In this document: positions 12,201 to 24,233 of the stretch, piece after piece
Position numbering within the stretch: position 1 is the first letter of the stretch
How the letters are laid out: each line of letters opens with the position of its first letter
NCBI GenBank assembly: GCA_050084515.1
Contig: CM114271.1
Span: 31,682,001-31,746,000, forward strand
DNA from: Blasia pusilla
Lineage: Eukaryota > Marchantiophyta > Marchantiopsida > Blasiales
Direction: 5' to 3'
Length of the DNA stretch: 64,000 nt
Program-made: the position numbers and the translations under genes
The notes under the pieces: model-generated
What the model saw: the letters and a program-made list of their open reading frames with translations, nothing else
Database searches by the model: none
Told to the model about the DNA's origin: nothing

Positions 12201-13237
12201 AGGGTCTCATCAAGAGTCCGTCAAAAGCAAACTTGTATGTGTTTTGCGAAGATGGGATGTATATGTTGATAGTTCTGTATGTGGATGATCTTATCATCAT
12301 ATGAGACCACAGTAAGAAAATAGAGGAAATGAAGGGAGTGTTGAAATCTGAGTTTGAAATGTCAGATTTAGGTCTTCTGCACTAATTTATAGGGCTGGAA
12401 ATTTGGCAACAGTCAGATTCTATTTTTCTCTCTCAACAGAAGTATGCTAGAGAAATCTTGAAGGCATTCGGGATGAGCGAGTGTAAGACTGGTCTCGCCA
12501 ATGGAGGTAGAGTTGAAACTCTCGATGGAGGATGTTTCACCATTGGTAGATGAAAAGTTGTATAAAAAGCTTGTAGGCAGTTTGATATTTTTGTGTAACA
12601 CTAGACCAAACATTAGCTTCCCTGTGGGAGTTTTGAGTAGGTTCTCAACTAAGCCTCGTGAGAACCATTGGAAGGCAGGGATACGTGTGTTGAAGTACAT
12701 CAAAGGCACTATCGAGTACGGCATCACATATGGAGCAGGGACGGAAATGACAGGTTTTTGTGACTCGGATTGGGCAGGAGATTCAGATTCTCGAAGATCA
12801 GTTTCGGGTTATTGCTTCTTGGTAGGATCAAGTGGGGTGTCATGGGTCAGCAAAAAGCAACCTACAGTGGCTCTTTCTTCTACTGAGGCAGAGTACAAGG
12901 CGGCTTGTTATGCTTATTCTGAAGCAGTATGGTTGAGATGGATATTGGAGGACATAGGAGAAGCACAAAAAAATGATACTGTAATGTGGTGTGACAATCA
13001 GAGTTGCATTGCCATAGCACATAATCCTGTGTTTCATACTCGTACAAAGCACATAGAGATCCAGTATCACTTTGTTTGTGAATTGATAGAGAGAGGGGTT
13101 TTGAAGTTACTCTATTGTCCAAGAGAGGATAACCGTGCAAACATCTTCACGAAAGTTTTGAGCGGAGATCAGCTTCACCAACATCTGAAGGGTCTTGGCA
13201 AGACAGTAGTCCACATGAGAGTGGATATTGAGGGGGG
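9211..13237 (+). pseudogene. Copia A Gag-Pol polyprotein remnant
   Basis: Gag starts at ATG 9211. A CCHC zinc knuckle (C-x2-C-x4-H-x4-C) sits near 9949-9995. The protease motif DSGA is near 10155, the GAG-pre-integrase segment (LWHERFGH) near 10535, the integrase core with QNGVFER near 11015, reverse transcriptase from about 11870 with YVDD near 12277, and RNase H 12740-13160 ending in an ADIFTK-like tail. The frame is broken by nonsense codons at 9622, 9882, 10002, 10815, 11457 and 11763 among others, and by frameshifts near 9800 and 12480. Comparison with copia B shows four of these stops arose from CAG to TAG and one from TGG to TGA. Not functional. Confidence 0.93.
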
Positions 13238-13719
13238 TGTTGGATTCTCAACATCCACTTCTCTAAGCACCATTAATCTGATCGGCCCCCTTGTATGAGG
13301 AGAAGCCTAGATTGATGGTTCCGACTTAGACGTCGAAGGAGTCATAGTAATATGACGTAGATGGTTTTAGGAGTAGCGTTACTAGGTTTATCTAACCCTA
13401 TATTGCATCAGGGTGCGGGGCACCTTGATGCGTCACGGGGGTCTGGGGGCGCAGCCCTTGGTATGCCAAGACGGCACGGGGGTCTAGGAGCGCAGCCCCC
13501 GGAAAATTTTTTCTATTAATAGAAATAAAGAAAAATAGGTTAAAACCCTAGTTTTCCCGAGTAGTCAAACAGTCGGGAGCCGCATTCTCGTATGTCGAGT
13601 TATCTCCATGTTCAGGTTTCATCGAAGCTCTTCCGTGAGCGCACGGACGGACTAGGTCACTTTGTATCTCTAAGTTTTGTAAAAAATTCAGTGATTTCGT
13701 GACTTTCTGTTTTCTCACA
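13238..13719 (+). repeat. 3' LTR of copia A (482 bp)
   Basis: Begins TGTTGGATTCTCAACATCC right after the polypurine run GAGGGGGG and ends TTTTCTCACA. It carries a GC-rich insert (about 13432-13505), absent from the other copies' LTRs, made of two direct copies of a CACGGGGGTCT..GCGCAGCCC block. Confidence 0.92.
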
Positions 13720-13920
13720 CTCATGATAATGATGTTCTCATTCCTATGGTTCCAAATTCTAAACCCATCAATAATAGCATGGATAGTTCATACATTTCCT
13801 CCGATTATGAAACAACTGCAATAGGAACTCTTCGCCGATCCACCCGACTTCAAACTATTAAGCCGCCAAATTAACGCTTACATCTTAATCCACCGAACTC
13901 AAACATAGACCTAGACTAGA
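13720..13920 (+). pseudogene. Fragment of another copia polyprotein (integrase-RT linker)
   Basis: Directly after the copia A 3' LTR an open frame reads HDNDVLIPMVPN and later RRSTRLQTIKPP before a stop near 13873. A basic RRSTR..KPP patch is typical of the linker between integrase and reverse transcriptase in copia elements. It differs from the copia A-C linker (RRSKRLEE), so it belongs to a different family. Copia A may have inserted into it. Confidence 0.6.
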
Positions 13921-14049
13921 AGAGTAATTAGTGAATTTAGTGAGACGGATTAATAAATAGTTATAGCAAACTCTCTTTTTGTTGACTTTTGTAAGAATGT
14001 CATTTTTATGACATTCCTTTTTATAACCTTCTCGCTAATAAAGCAATGA

Positions 14050-17000
14050 TTTTTACATTGAAGGTCAAATTGGTAAGTGTAATTTCTGAGCTCGTGGTCA
14101 AAAATTACACTCACCAATTTTGGAGGTTTTGGTCACAAATCCATTTTTCTTGAAACTTAGCTAGGGTGAAACATGCAGCTTTGGAACCATGTGGGCCAAA
14201 TTTTAGCTGAAGATGGAAAAGTTGGATAAGATAAAAACTGAAAAGACCTTCTTTTCATTCAAGGTTTGATGGTTCAAATCCAAAAAGGACTTTTAAATTT
14301 TTGAGGTTTTGCTCCCCATTCCATTTTTCTTGAAACTTGGAGACCATGTGGGAAAAATTCAACTCAAGCTGTGAAAGTTTGAAAAGATGAAAAATGAAAA
14401 AACCTTATTTCCATAGAAGGTTTGATGGTTCGGGTCCAAAAAACATTTATTAATTTTTGAGGTTTTCTCACAACTCCATTTTTCTTGAAATTTGGCAAGA
14501 GTGGAGCATGCACCTTGGGGACCATGTGGCCCAGAGGTCAGCTTAAGATGGGAAAGTTGGACAAGATGAAAAATGGAAAAACCCTATTTTCATTGAAGGT
14601 TTGATGGTTTGGCTCCAATAAGGAGTTTTTAATTTTTGAGGTTCTGCTCCCAACTCTATTTTGCTTGAAAATAATATAGAGTACTAGATGCAGCTTGGAG
14701 ACCATGTGGGACAAATTTTAGCTCAAGATGTGAAAGTTGGACAAAATGAAAAATGAAAAAAAAACCTTATTTCTATAGAAGGTCTGATGGTTCAAGTCCA
14801 AAAAGGAGTTATTAATTTGTGAGGTTTTGCTCACAACTCCATTTTTCTTGAAACTTGGCGAGAGTGGAACATGCACCTTGGGGACCATGTGGCCCAGATT
14901 TCATCTCAAGATGGAAAAGTTGGACAAGATGAAAAATGAAAAAACCATATTTTCATTCAGGGTTTGATAGTTCAAATCCAAAAAGGAGTTTTTAATTTTT
15001 GAGGTTTCCTCCCAATTCCATTTTGCTTGAAACTCAAGAAGAGTGCTTGATGCAGTTGGGAGACCATGTGGGCCATATTTTAGCTCAAGATGAGAAAGTT
15101 GGACAAGATGAAAAATAAAAAAAAACCTTATTTCTATAGAAGGTATGATGGTTCGGGTCCAAAAAAGAGTTATTAATTAGTGAGGTTTTGCTCAAAACTC
15201 CATTTTTCTATAAACTAGGCAAGAGTGGAACATGAACGTGGGGACCATGTAGGCGAAATTTCAGCTTAAGATGGGAAAGTTAGACAAGATAAAAGATGAA
15301 AAAACCCTATTTTCATTCAAGGTTTGATGGTTTGAGTCCAAAAAGGACTTTTTAATTTTTTGAGTTTTGCTCCCAACTCCATTTTTCTTGAAACTTGGTA
15401 AAAGGGGGAGCATACATCTTAGGGACAATCAAGGCGAGATTTCAGCTCAAGATGGGAAATTTGGAGAGGATGAAAAATGAAGAAACCCTATTTTCATTTA
15501 AGGTTTGATGGTTCCGGTCCAAAAGGGAGTTATTCATTTGTGAGGTTTTTCTCACAACTCCATTTTTCTTGAAACCTACCAAAAGTGGAACATGCGCCTT
15601 GGGAAGCATGTTAGCTAAATTTTAGCTCAAGATGTGAAAGTTGGACAAGATGAAAAGAAAAAAAACCTTATTTTGATAGAAGGTTTGATGGTTCGGGTCC
15701 ATAAAGGAGTTATTAATTTGTGAGGTTTTTCTCACAACTTGAATTTTCTTGAAACTCGACAAAAGTGGAATGTGACACTTTGAGGACCATGTTGGCTAAA
15801 TTTCAGCTCAAGATGGGAAAGTTGTACAAGATGAAAAGTAAAAAAACCTTATTTTGATAGAAGGTGTGATGGTTTGTGTCCAAAAGGACTTTCCACTTTT
15901 TTAAGCTTGTGGTCCCAACTCCATTTTTCTTGAAACTTGTCAAGAGTGCTAATTTCCCCTTAAAGAGCATGGGGGCCAAATTTCAGCTCAAGATGGGAAA
16001 GTTAGACAAGATGAAAAATGACAACTTTATTTCTATAGAAGGTTTGATGGTTCGGTCCGAAAATAACTTACCAATTTTTTAGCTTGGGGTCCTGACTCCA
16101 TTTTTCTTGAAACTTGGCAAGAAAGCTAGATGCACCTTGAAGACAATGTGGGCCAAATTTCAGCTTAAGATGGAAAAGTTAGACAAGATAAAAAAATAAA
16201 AAGACCTTCTTTTCATTCAAGGTTTAATGGCTCAGGTCCAAAAAACAATTATTAATTTTTTAGGTTTTGCTCACAACTTCATTTCGCTTGAAAGGTAGCA
16301 AGAGTAGAACATGCAGCTTGGGGACCATAAGGGCCAAATGGCATCTCAAGATGGGAAAGTTGGATAAGATGAAAAATGATTTTCATTCAAGGTTTAATGG
16401 TTCAAGTCCAAAAAGGACTTATTAATTTTTGAGGGTCTGCTCACAAGTGAATTTTTCTTGAAACTTATCAAGAGTGTAATTTTCACCTTGGAGACCATGT
16501 TTGCCAAATTTGAGCTCAAGATGGGAAAGTTGGACAAGATGAAAAATGAAAAAACCTTCTTTTCATTCAAGGTTTTATGGTTCGGGTCCAAAAAAGAGTT
16601 ATCTCCTTTTGAGGTTTGGCTCACAACTCCATTTTACTTGAAACTTGGCAAGAGTGGAAAATTCATGTTGGGGAAAATGTGGGCTAGATTTCAACTCAAG
16701 ATGGGAAAGTTCGACAAGATGAAAATTGAAAAAACCCTATTTTCATTCAAGGTTTGATGGTTCGGGTCCAAAAAGGAGTTATTAATTTGTGAGGTTTTGC
16801 TCACAACTCTATTTTTCTTGAAACTTTGCATGAGTGGAACATGCACCTTAGGGACCATGTTTGCTAAATTTTAGCTCAAGATGTGAAATTTTGACAAGAT
16901 GAAAAATGAAAAGACCTTCTTTTCATTCAAGGTTTTATGGTTCGGGTCCAAAAAGGAGTTATGTCTTTTTTAGGTTTTTCTCACAACTCGATTTTTCTTC

Positions 17001-17255
17001 AAACTCGGCAAGATTAGAACATGCACCTTAAGGACTATGTGGGAAAAATTTAAGCTCAAGATGGGAAAGTTGGACAAGATGAAAAATTAAAAAAAAACCT
17101 TATTTCTATAGAAGGTCTGATGGTTCAAGTCCAAAATGGAGTTATTAATTTTTGAGGTTTTTCTCACAACTCCATTTTGCTTGAAACTTGGCAAAAGTAG
17201 AACATGCACCTTGGGGACCATGTTGGCGAAATTTTAGCTCAAGATGGGAAAGTTG
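14050..17255. repeat. ~180-bp satellite array, left block (about 18 monomers)
   Basis: The landmark motif (T)TTGATGGTT recurs at 14265, 14421, 14600, 14783, 14963, 15144, 15323, 15504, 15684, 15865, 16043, 16223, 16393, 16573, 16753, 16933 and 17115. Most steps are 178-183 bp; a few shorter steps mark deletions. Each monomer also has a CTCCATTTTTCTTGAAACTTGG block and an AAGTTGGACAAGATGAAAAATG block. Monomers differ by roughly 10-20 % by eye. Small open frames inside (for example 15876-16082) are reading-through of the satellite. Confidence 0.95.
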
Positions 17256-17878
17256 TGTTGGATTCTCAACATCTACTTCTCTGAGCACCATTAATCTGAT
17301 CGGCCCCCTTGTATGAGGAGAAGCCTAGATTGATGGTTCCAACTTAGACGTCGAAGGAGTCATAGTAATATGACATAGGTGTTTTTTGGAGTAGCGTTAC
17401 TAGGATTATCTAACCCTATATTACATCAGGGTGCGAGGCATCCTGATTCAATATAGGGTTAGATAATCCTAGTAAAATATAGGTTTAGATAGGTTAAAAA
17501 TCCTAGTTTTCCGAGTAGTGAAATAGTCGGGAGCCGCAACGGAAGCATATTCTCGTATGAGTGAAAATAGAAATTGACAAAATCACTGAAATCTATCACA
17601 AAACTTGGAGATACAAAGTGGCCTAGTGCATCTGTGCGGTCACAGAAGAGCTTCGATGGAACCTAAACATGGAGATAAATCGACATACGAGAGTGCGCTA
17701 TCGCTACGGCTCCAGAATATTTCACTACTCGAGGAACTAGGGTTTTTAACCTATTTTTCTTTATTTCTATTAATAGAAAAAATGGCTCTTCTGTGAGTGC
17801 ACGGACGGACTATGCCACTTTCTATCTCCAAGATTTGTGATAGATTTGAGTGATTTCATCACATTCTATTTTCTTACA
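17256..17878 (+). repeat. 5' LTR of copia B with an internal inverted segment
   Basis: About 620 bp instead of the family's 430-480. The segment 17561-17780 is the LTR's own 3' part in reverse orientation: it runs from a reverse-complemented TTTTCTCAC end to TCTATTAATAGAAA. After it the forward LTR resumes with GGCTCTTCTGTGAGTGCACG. Confidence 0.85.
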
Positions 17879-17890
17879 TGGTATCAGAGC
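17879..17890 (+). other. Primer-binding site of copia B
   Basis: TGGTATCAGAGC, the exact 12-base complement of the initiator Met-tRNA 3' end, directly after the LTR. Confidence 0.9.
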
Positions 17891-17950
17891 AGTAAGTTTT
17901 CCAGTATTTTGTATCTAGAGATCTAGTGTGTTTGCACAAATTCCTGAGAG

Positions 17951-20900
17951 ATGGCTACTTCTTCACCCGTTTGTGCTCGCCCTCCTCCATTGGGTGAAGG
18001 GAAGTTAGATGGGTCTAACTATACAGTATGGAAGTTCAAAATGAGAACCGTCCTCAAATCATTTGAGATATGGGAGATGGCCACAGGGGTCAATTCAAAC
18101 CCACAAGCTACTTTGAGTTATGCACATTCATCTTCATCCGGTGACATCGATCTTGTTGTATTTCTGGCGTGGAAACGTAAAAACGTTGATGCTCTTTATG
18201 CGATTGTCACAAATATAACTGATTGTGTCATGACTCTCATTCAACACACAACCACTGTTATTGAGGTGTGGAACATTGTGAAGAATCAATATGAAACCAT
18301 GAATGAGACTCGGATTCAAAATCTGGACAATCAACTTACGTCCGAGAAATTTTTAGAAGGAGAAAGCACGGAGCAATTTTTGAAGAGGATCAAGAATCTT
18401 CAGGATCAGATGGCATCCGTAAGAATTTCAAAGTCTAGCGAAGATTTGGCATGTCGGTGCATAAGGATTTTGCCTCCAAGGTATGACAATTTGGTTACTA
18501 CATTGAATACTCAAGTAAGACCCACGCCACTTACTTTTGAACAATTTAGTACAATGTTGGTAGAAGAGGAAATGCGCTTCAAAGCAAGAGAGGGAAGTGA
18601 TACAGCATTAACTGCCAACGTACAGGGAGGTAGAAATCAGGATTACAGTTCAAATGTCAAGAAGAAATTTCCAAGGAAAGCCTTCAAATCCTTTTATTGT
18701 GGTAAGCTAGGTCATCCTATCAAAGATTGTAGAAAGAGGAGTCAAGATGAGAAGAACCATTGTTTAAGACCTAAGAAGAAGTCTGGAAATTCTGTAGAAC
18801 TAGGAGAACATGAGGTAGATGATTGGGTAGCAATCCAAGAGTTTTGCACATAGGCAGAACATTCCACCAAGTCAAAGAGTGAAGATGCATCTAGGCATAT
18901 GACCAATCATAAGGATTGATGTAGCTCCTTATAGCCTCTGCAAGAGCCCATCGTTATTATTATTCGGAATAGTGAAAAGTGCCCTGTAGAAGGGAAAGGC
19001 TCAATTTCTTTGGTCTCACAAAAAGGAGATGAAGAGAAGTTAACTGATGTATTAGAAGTACTAGAGTTGAAGTGCAATTTGCTTTCAGTAGTAGTATTTT
19101 GTGATCGTGACTTAGAAGTTTGTTTCAAGAAATTTGGAGTAGTCCTTGAGGACGCCAATAGGAAGGTAGTGGGTGAAGGTATACGACGTGGAAATATCTA
19201 TGAGTTGTATGCTTTCACGACAAGTGTAAGTACAGATCTTAGTAGCAATAAGTTGTGGCATGAAAGATTTGGTCACCTAAGCTTTCCCTTACTAAGTCAG
19301 ATGCAGAAATCAGACATGGTTGTTGATTTACCAATAATTTTTGGATTGTCGGATATATGTGAAGCTTGTATGATGGGCAAGCAACACCGACAACCATTTC
19401 CACAAGAATCCAGCAATAGAGCAAAGGCTCCTCTAGAGGTGATACATGCTGACCTCTGTGGTAAAATGAGAACAGTGGCATTAGGTGGTTCTTCCTACTT
19501 CTTTTTAGTTATCGACGATTATAGTAGGAAGATGTGGGTGTATTTCCTTCATGATAAGGCTGGTGATTTTGGAAAATTTAAAGTATGGCACAAGATGGTT
19601 GAGAATGAGAGAGGAAATAAGGTACATAAGCTTTGCATCGATCGAGGAGGAGAATTCTTATCAACAGAATTCAACAAATACTTGGGGGAGCTTGAAATCA
19701 AGCAAGAGTTAACCACAACACATACACCACAACAAAATGGAGTTGTTGAACGTCGAAACTGTACAGTGGTGGAGATGGCAAGATGTATGATGAAAGCGAA
19801 AGGTTTGACAGAAGGTGGGCTGAAGCTGTTAATACTTCCGTTTTTATTCTAAATAGAAGTGCTACCAAGTCAGTGCAAGGCATGACTCCTAATCAAGCAT
19901 ACTCAGGTAAGGTACCCTCAGTCCAACACTTCAAGACTTATGGTAGTGAGTGCTTTGTAGATATTCCTGAAGCATCAAGGACCAAGCTAGAGTCCAAGTG
20001 CAGGAAGTGCATCTTTATGGGATACAATGATGAGTCTAAAGCTTATCAACTATGATGTCCTAAGCCAAAGAATATGCTTATAAGTCGTGATGTGGTGTTC
20101 TAGGAAAAACCTCGTCAAGTGGCGGATTTTTGTGGTCCGTCCATATTATCATCAAACGAAGAGATAACCCACCAGAGCACACCATCAATGTTTACATCGG
20201 ATCATCAAGAAGAAGAATTTGGTGATGATTACAGAGAACAACCTGCTCTTACTCTACGATCGTCATACCCTACGTGGATAAAGCAGCTCTTGGATGGTAA
20301 GGATCCACCAACAACTGATAAAGTTGTTACATATCCAAGGAGATCCAAGAGACTAGAGGAGCAGAATAGAGTTTTCGCACATCTTGTCAATGTGGCCCTA
20401 ATGACACAGGTCTTGAAGGAAAAAGAGACATCATGCTTGGATGAGGCTCTTGCTCATCCTCAATGGAGAGAGGCCATGCAGATGGAGATGGACGCTATTA
20501 AAAGAAATGAAACTTGGACTTTGCTTAAGAAGCCAAAGGACAGGAAGATAAAACGGACCAAATTGATGTACAAGACCAAGTACAAGTCGGACGGTATATT
20601 GGATTAACTCAAAGCGAGATTGGTTGCACAAGGATGTTCACATATCAAAGGTTTTGATTACTATGAGACTTTTGCTCTTAGTGCAAGGATGACAACCATT
20701 TGAATTGTTCTAGTGGTGGCAGGAACAAGACGTTGTCCTATATACCAATACGACGTGAAGTTTTCTTTTCTCAACGGGAGTCTCAAGGAGGAGGTGTATG
20801 TATCTCAACCACCTAGTTTTGAGACACCCGGATCAGAAAAGAAAGTGTGTTTGCTTTATTGAGCATTGTATGGGTTGAAGCAAGCCCCAAGGGTATGGTA

Positions 20901-21135
20901 TCAACGAATAGATACATTCCTCTGAGAGAGGGGTCTCATCAAGAGTCCATCAAAAGCAAATTTGTATGTGTTTTGCGAAGATGGGAAGCATATGTTGATA
21001 GTCCTCTATGTGGATGATCTAATCATCACATGATATCACAATAAGAAAATAGAGGAAATGAAGGAAGTGTTGAAATCTGAGTTTGAAATGTCAGATTTAG
21101 GTCTTTTGCACTACTTTATAGGGCTGGAGATTTAC
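17951..21135 (+). pseudogene. Copia B Gag-Pol remnant, 3' truncated
   Basis: Gag is open for 300 codons (17951-18853), the longest intact gag of this family here, with a CCHC knuckle at about 18690-18735. The protease has lost its catalytic DSGA: relative to copia A, 21 bases between two GCAT repeats are missing just after GAAGATGCAT near 18885. GAG-pre-integrase and the integrase core are open 19010-19852, then shift frame. Reverse transcriptase runs to 21135 with YVDD near 21010. The sequence then jumps into the 3' LTR, so the end of reverse transcriptase and all RNase H are gone. Confidence 0.92.
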
Positions 21136-21144
21136 TACATGAGT

Positions 21145-21369
21145 TTTTTTCTGTTAATAGAAACGAAGAAAAATAGGAAAAAAACTCTAGTTTCCCGAGT
21201 AGTGAAATAGTTGGGAGCTGCAGCGGTAGCGTATTCTCGTATGTCGAGTTATCTCCATATTCAGGTTCCATCGAAGCTCTTCTGTGAGCGCACAGATGGA
21301 CTATGCCACTTTGTATCTCCAAGATAGATAATAAATTTCAGTGATTTCATCACATTTTGTTTTCTCACA
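21145..21369 (+). repeat. 3' LTR remnant of copia B
   Basis: Only the last ~225 bases of the LTR remain, from CTGTTAATAGAAACG to CTCACA. The junction with the truncated reverse transcriptase is near 21140. Confidence 0.85.
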
Positions 21370-23110
21370 AGTTCGATGAGATGAAAAATGAAGAAACCTT
21401 ATTTTGATAGAAGGTCTTATGGTTCGGGTCCAAAAGGACTTGCCACTTTTTGAGCTTGTGGTCTCAACTCCATTTTTCTTGAAACCTATCAAGATTGCTA
21501 GATGCACCTTAAAGACCATTTGGGCCAATTTCAGCTCAAGATGGGAAAGTTAAACAAGATGCAAAATGAGAATTTTGATAGAAGATCTGATGGTTTGGGT
21601 CCAAAAAGGACTTACCAATTTTTGAGCTTGTGGTCCTAACTCCATTTTTCTTGACACTTGGAAAGAGTGCTAGATGCACCTTGGAGACCATGTGGGCAAA
21701 ATATAAGCTCAACAGAGAAAATTTGGACACGATGAAAAATGAAAAGACCTTCCTTTCATTCAAGCTTTAATGGTTTAGGTCCAAAAAGGAGTTATTAATT
21801 TTTGAGGTTCTGCTCGTAACTCCATTTTGCTTGAAACTTGGCAAGAGTGGAACATGCATCTTGGGGATTATGTTTTCCAAAGTTCAGCTCAACATGGGAA
21901 AGTTGGACAAGATAAGAAATGAAAATACGTCCTTTTCATTCAAGGTTTAATGGTTCAGGTCCAAAAAGGAGTTATCTCTTTTTGAGGTTTTACTCACAAC
22001 TCCATTTTCCTTGAAACTTGGCAATAGTGGAACATGTACCTTGGGGAACATGTGGGCCATATTTTAGCTCAAGATGGAAAGGTAAGACAAGATGAAAAGT
22101 AAAAAAACCTTATTTTTATTCAAGGTTTAGGGTTCAGTCCAAAAAAGATTTATTAATTTGTGAGGTTCTGCTCACAACTCAAATTTTTGTGAAACTTGGC
22201 AAGAGTGTAACATGAACTTTGGGAACCATCTTGGCCAAATTTCAGCTCAAGATGGGAGTGTTGGACAAGATGAAAAATGAAAAAATATTTTTTTGGTAGA
22301 AGGTGAATGGTTCGGGTCCAAAAATAAGTTATTAATTTGTGAGGTTTTGCGCACAATTCCATTCTTCTTGCAACTTGGCAAGAGTGGAATGTGGATCTTG
22401 GGGACCATGTTGGCCAAATTTTAGCTTAAGATGGGAAATTTTGACAAGATGAAAAATGAAAAAATCTTATTTTGATAAAAGGTCTAATAGTTCGGGTCCA
22501 AAAAGGACTTGCCAATTTTTGAACTTGTTGTTCCAACTCCATTTTTTTGGAAACTTGTCAAGAGTGTTAGATGAACCTTGAAGACCATGTGGGCCACATT
22601 TCAGCTAAAGATGGAAAATTTGGACAATATGAAAAATGAAAAAAAATTATTTTGATAGAAGGTCTTATGGTTCGGGTCCAAAAGGACTTGCCAATTTTTG
22701 AGCTTGTGGTCCCCCATTCCATTTTTCTTGAAACTTGGCAAGACTTCTTGATGCATCTTGGAAACCATGTGGGCCAAATTTCAGCTCAATATGAGAAATT
22801 TGGACAAGATGAAAAATGAAAAAAACCTTATTTCTACAAAAGGTCTGATGGTTCAGGTCCAAAAAGGACTTAACGAGTTTTGATCTTGTGGTCCCAACTC
22901 CACTTTGCTTGAAACTTGGAAAGAGTGCTAGATGCACCTTGGAGACCATGTGGGCCAAATGTCAGCTCAAGATGGAAAAGTTAAAGATCTTTTTTTCCAT
23001 TCAAGGTTTACGGCTTCGGGTCCAGAAGGTCAATTTTTAAGTTGTGGTCAAAACTTCATTTGGTTTGAGACTTTGCAAGAGTGATAGATGTAGCTTGGGG
23101 ACCATTTGCA
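21370..23110. repeat. ~180-bp satellite array, right block (about 10 monomers)
   Basis: Continues the same monomer (CCATTTTTCTTGAAACTTGG, CAGCTCAAGATGGGAAA, GGTTCGGGTCCAAAA) after copia B. The array decays into unique AT-rich sequence near 23110. Small - strand open frames across it are not genes. Confidence 0.94.
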
Positions 23111-24233
23111 CTATTCTATAATTAAAATCTTAGAAGAGTTATTTCATTTCACTCTAGTAAGTAATTACACTCTTCAATTCAAATGTAAATGATATCCTAG
23201 TCCCGTAAGTAAATTTGAACCAAATCTATTCCTTCTTCATTAAAATTCAATTTCCCTTTCCATTACATATGAATCAAGCCACAAATAATTTTTTTATCTA
23301 ACATTCAATCTTTTAAAAATTTAGTAAGATTTATATTCACCTACTAGTGAGGTGTCCGTGTTGTGCACGTGTAGATTTCCAAATCTCCATCATTAGCTCT
23401 CCTCAACCATAAACGACCAGAAAAACAGAAAAAGGCATACTTTAGGGTGGCACAAAGAAAAAATAATTCAAACTGGATTGGCACGTGTCGAATGGGGAGC
23501 AGGTACGAATGAGAAGGGGTTTGCTAATAATAATATATATTATAGTAGTAAATAAATAATGAATTAATAAGTATTTTTTTTTTCTATTCCACCCAAATCC
23601 CTTTTGAATTCTACCCCATGCAATATTGGTCACTAAACATAATTCATACATGATTTTCCTTTACAATTCAATTCAAATATATATTTTCCTTTATTAATTT
23701 TGGAAAAAAATTCATCCCTTTTCCAATCCCCATCTTTCAATAAATAAAAGAAAGTCATTTATTTTGATGAGTTAGTAATTTTTGAGGAGTTTGTAATAAA
23801 TAAAATATTTAAATTTATATCAAACAAACCTTTCAATTATCGTATCTTCCACCTTTTATCCAAGGACTTATAACCCAAGAGAAAAATTTCATCCATTTCA
23901 TGAACTCGCTTCATGGACAACATTCGTGACTGACTCACATTCACAAGTCTCCTCAATGGAATATTTTGAATTTTTTTGAGAATATATTTACAAAAAATAA
24001 GGAGTACCCCACAAAACAGCTGGATTGAGAGGAACCTAATACTTATGTACATTACAAAGATATAAATATGAACTCATTCTATCTAATTTCATTCATCATT
24101 AGAGATATGTAATACCGGTGAAGACGTCTCACAAACTCTTCCTCCTCTTCCCTTAGCTCTAGTCATGCACATCCCACCTCCATGAGGAATAGTCCTTTCC
24201 AACTCAACATCGACTTCACCATCATTTTTTCTT
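23111..24233. other. AT-rich gene-free stretch
   Basis: Nothing recognised on either strand. It contains long A/T runs and no RNA gene that I can identify. Confidence 0.5.

Larger units (their letters stand above)
8911..13719 (+). mobile_element. Ty1/copia retrotransposon A, degenerate, 5' LTR truncated
   Basis: Order is 5' LTR remnant, primer-binding site, gag, protease, integrase, reverse transcriptase, RNase H, polypurine tract and 3' LTR, all on the + strand and typical of copia. It shares >85 % of its sequence by eye with copia B and copia C. The 5' LTR keeps only its last ~230 bases, so no target duplication can be checked on the left. Confidence 0.93.
17256..21369 (+). mobile_element. 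Ty1/copia retrotransposon B inserted in the satellite
   Basis: Starts TGTTGGATTC at 17256 and ends CTCACA at 21369. Flanking 5-mers AGTTG (17251-17255) and AGTTC (21370-21374) are a target duplication with one mismatch, and both flanks are satellite in register (..GGGAAAGTTG and then ..GATGAGATGAAAAATG). Same family as copia A and C. The 3' part of pol and the start of the 3' LTR are deleted. Confidence 0.93.

Noticed and set aside
15876-16757. Open frames of 60-99 codons in the satellite (and similar ones at 21.3-23.0 kb)
   Set aside because: They follow the satellite monomer and recur with it on both strands.
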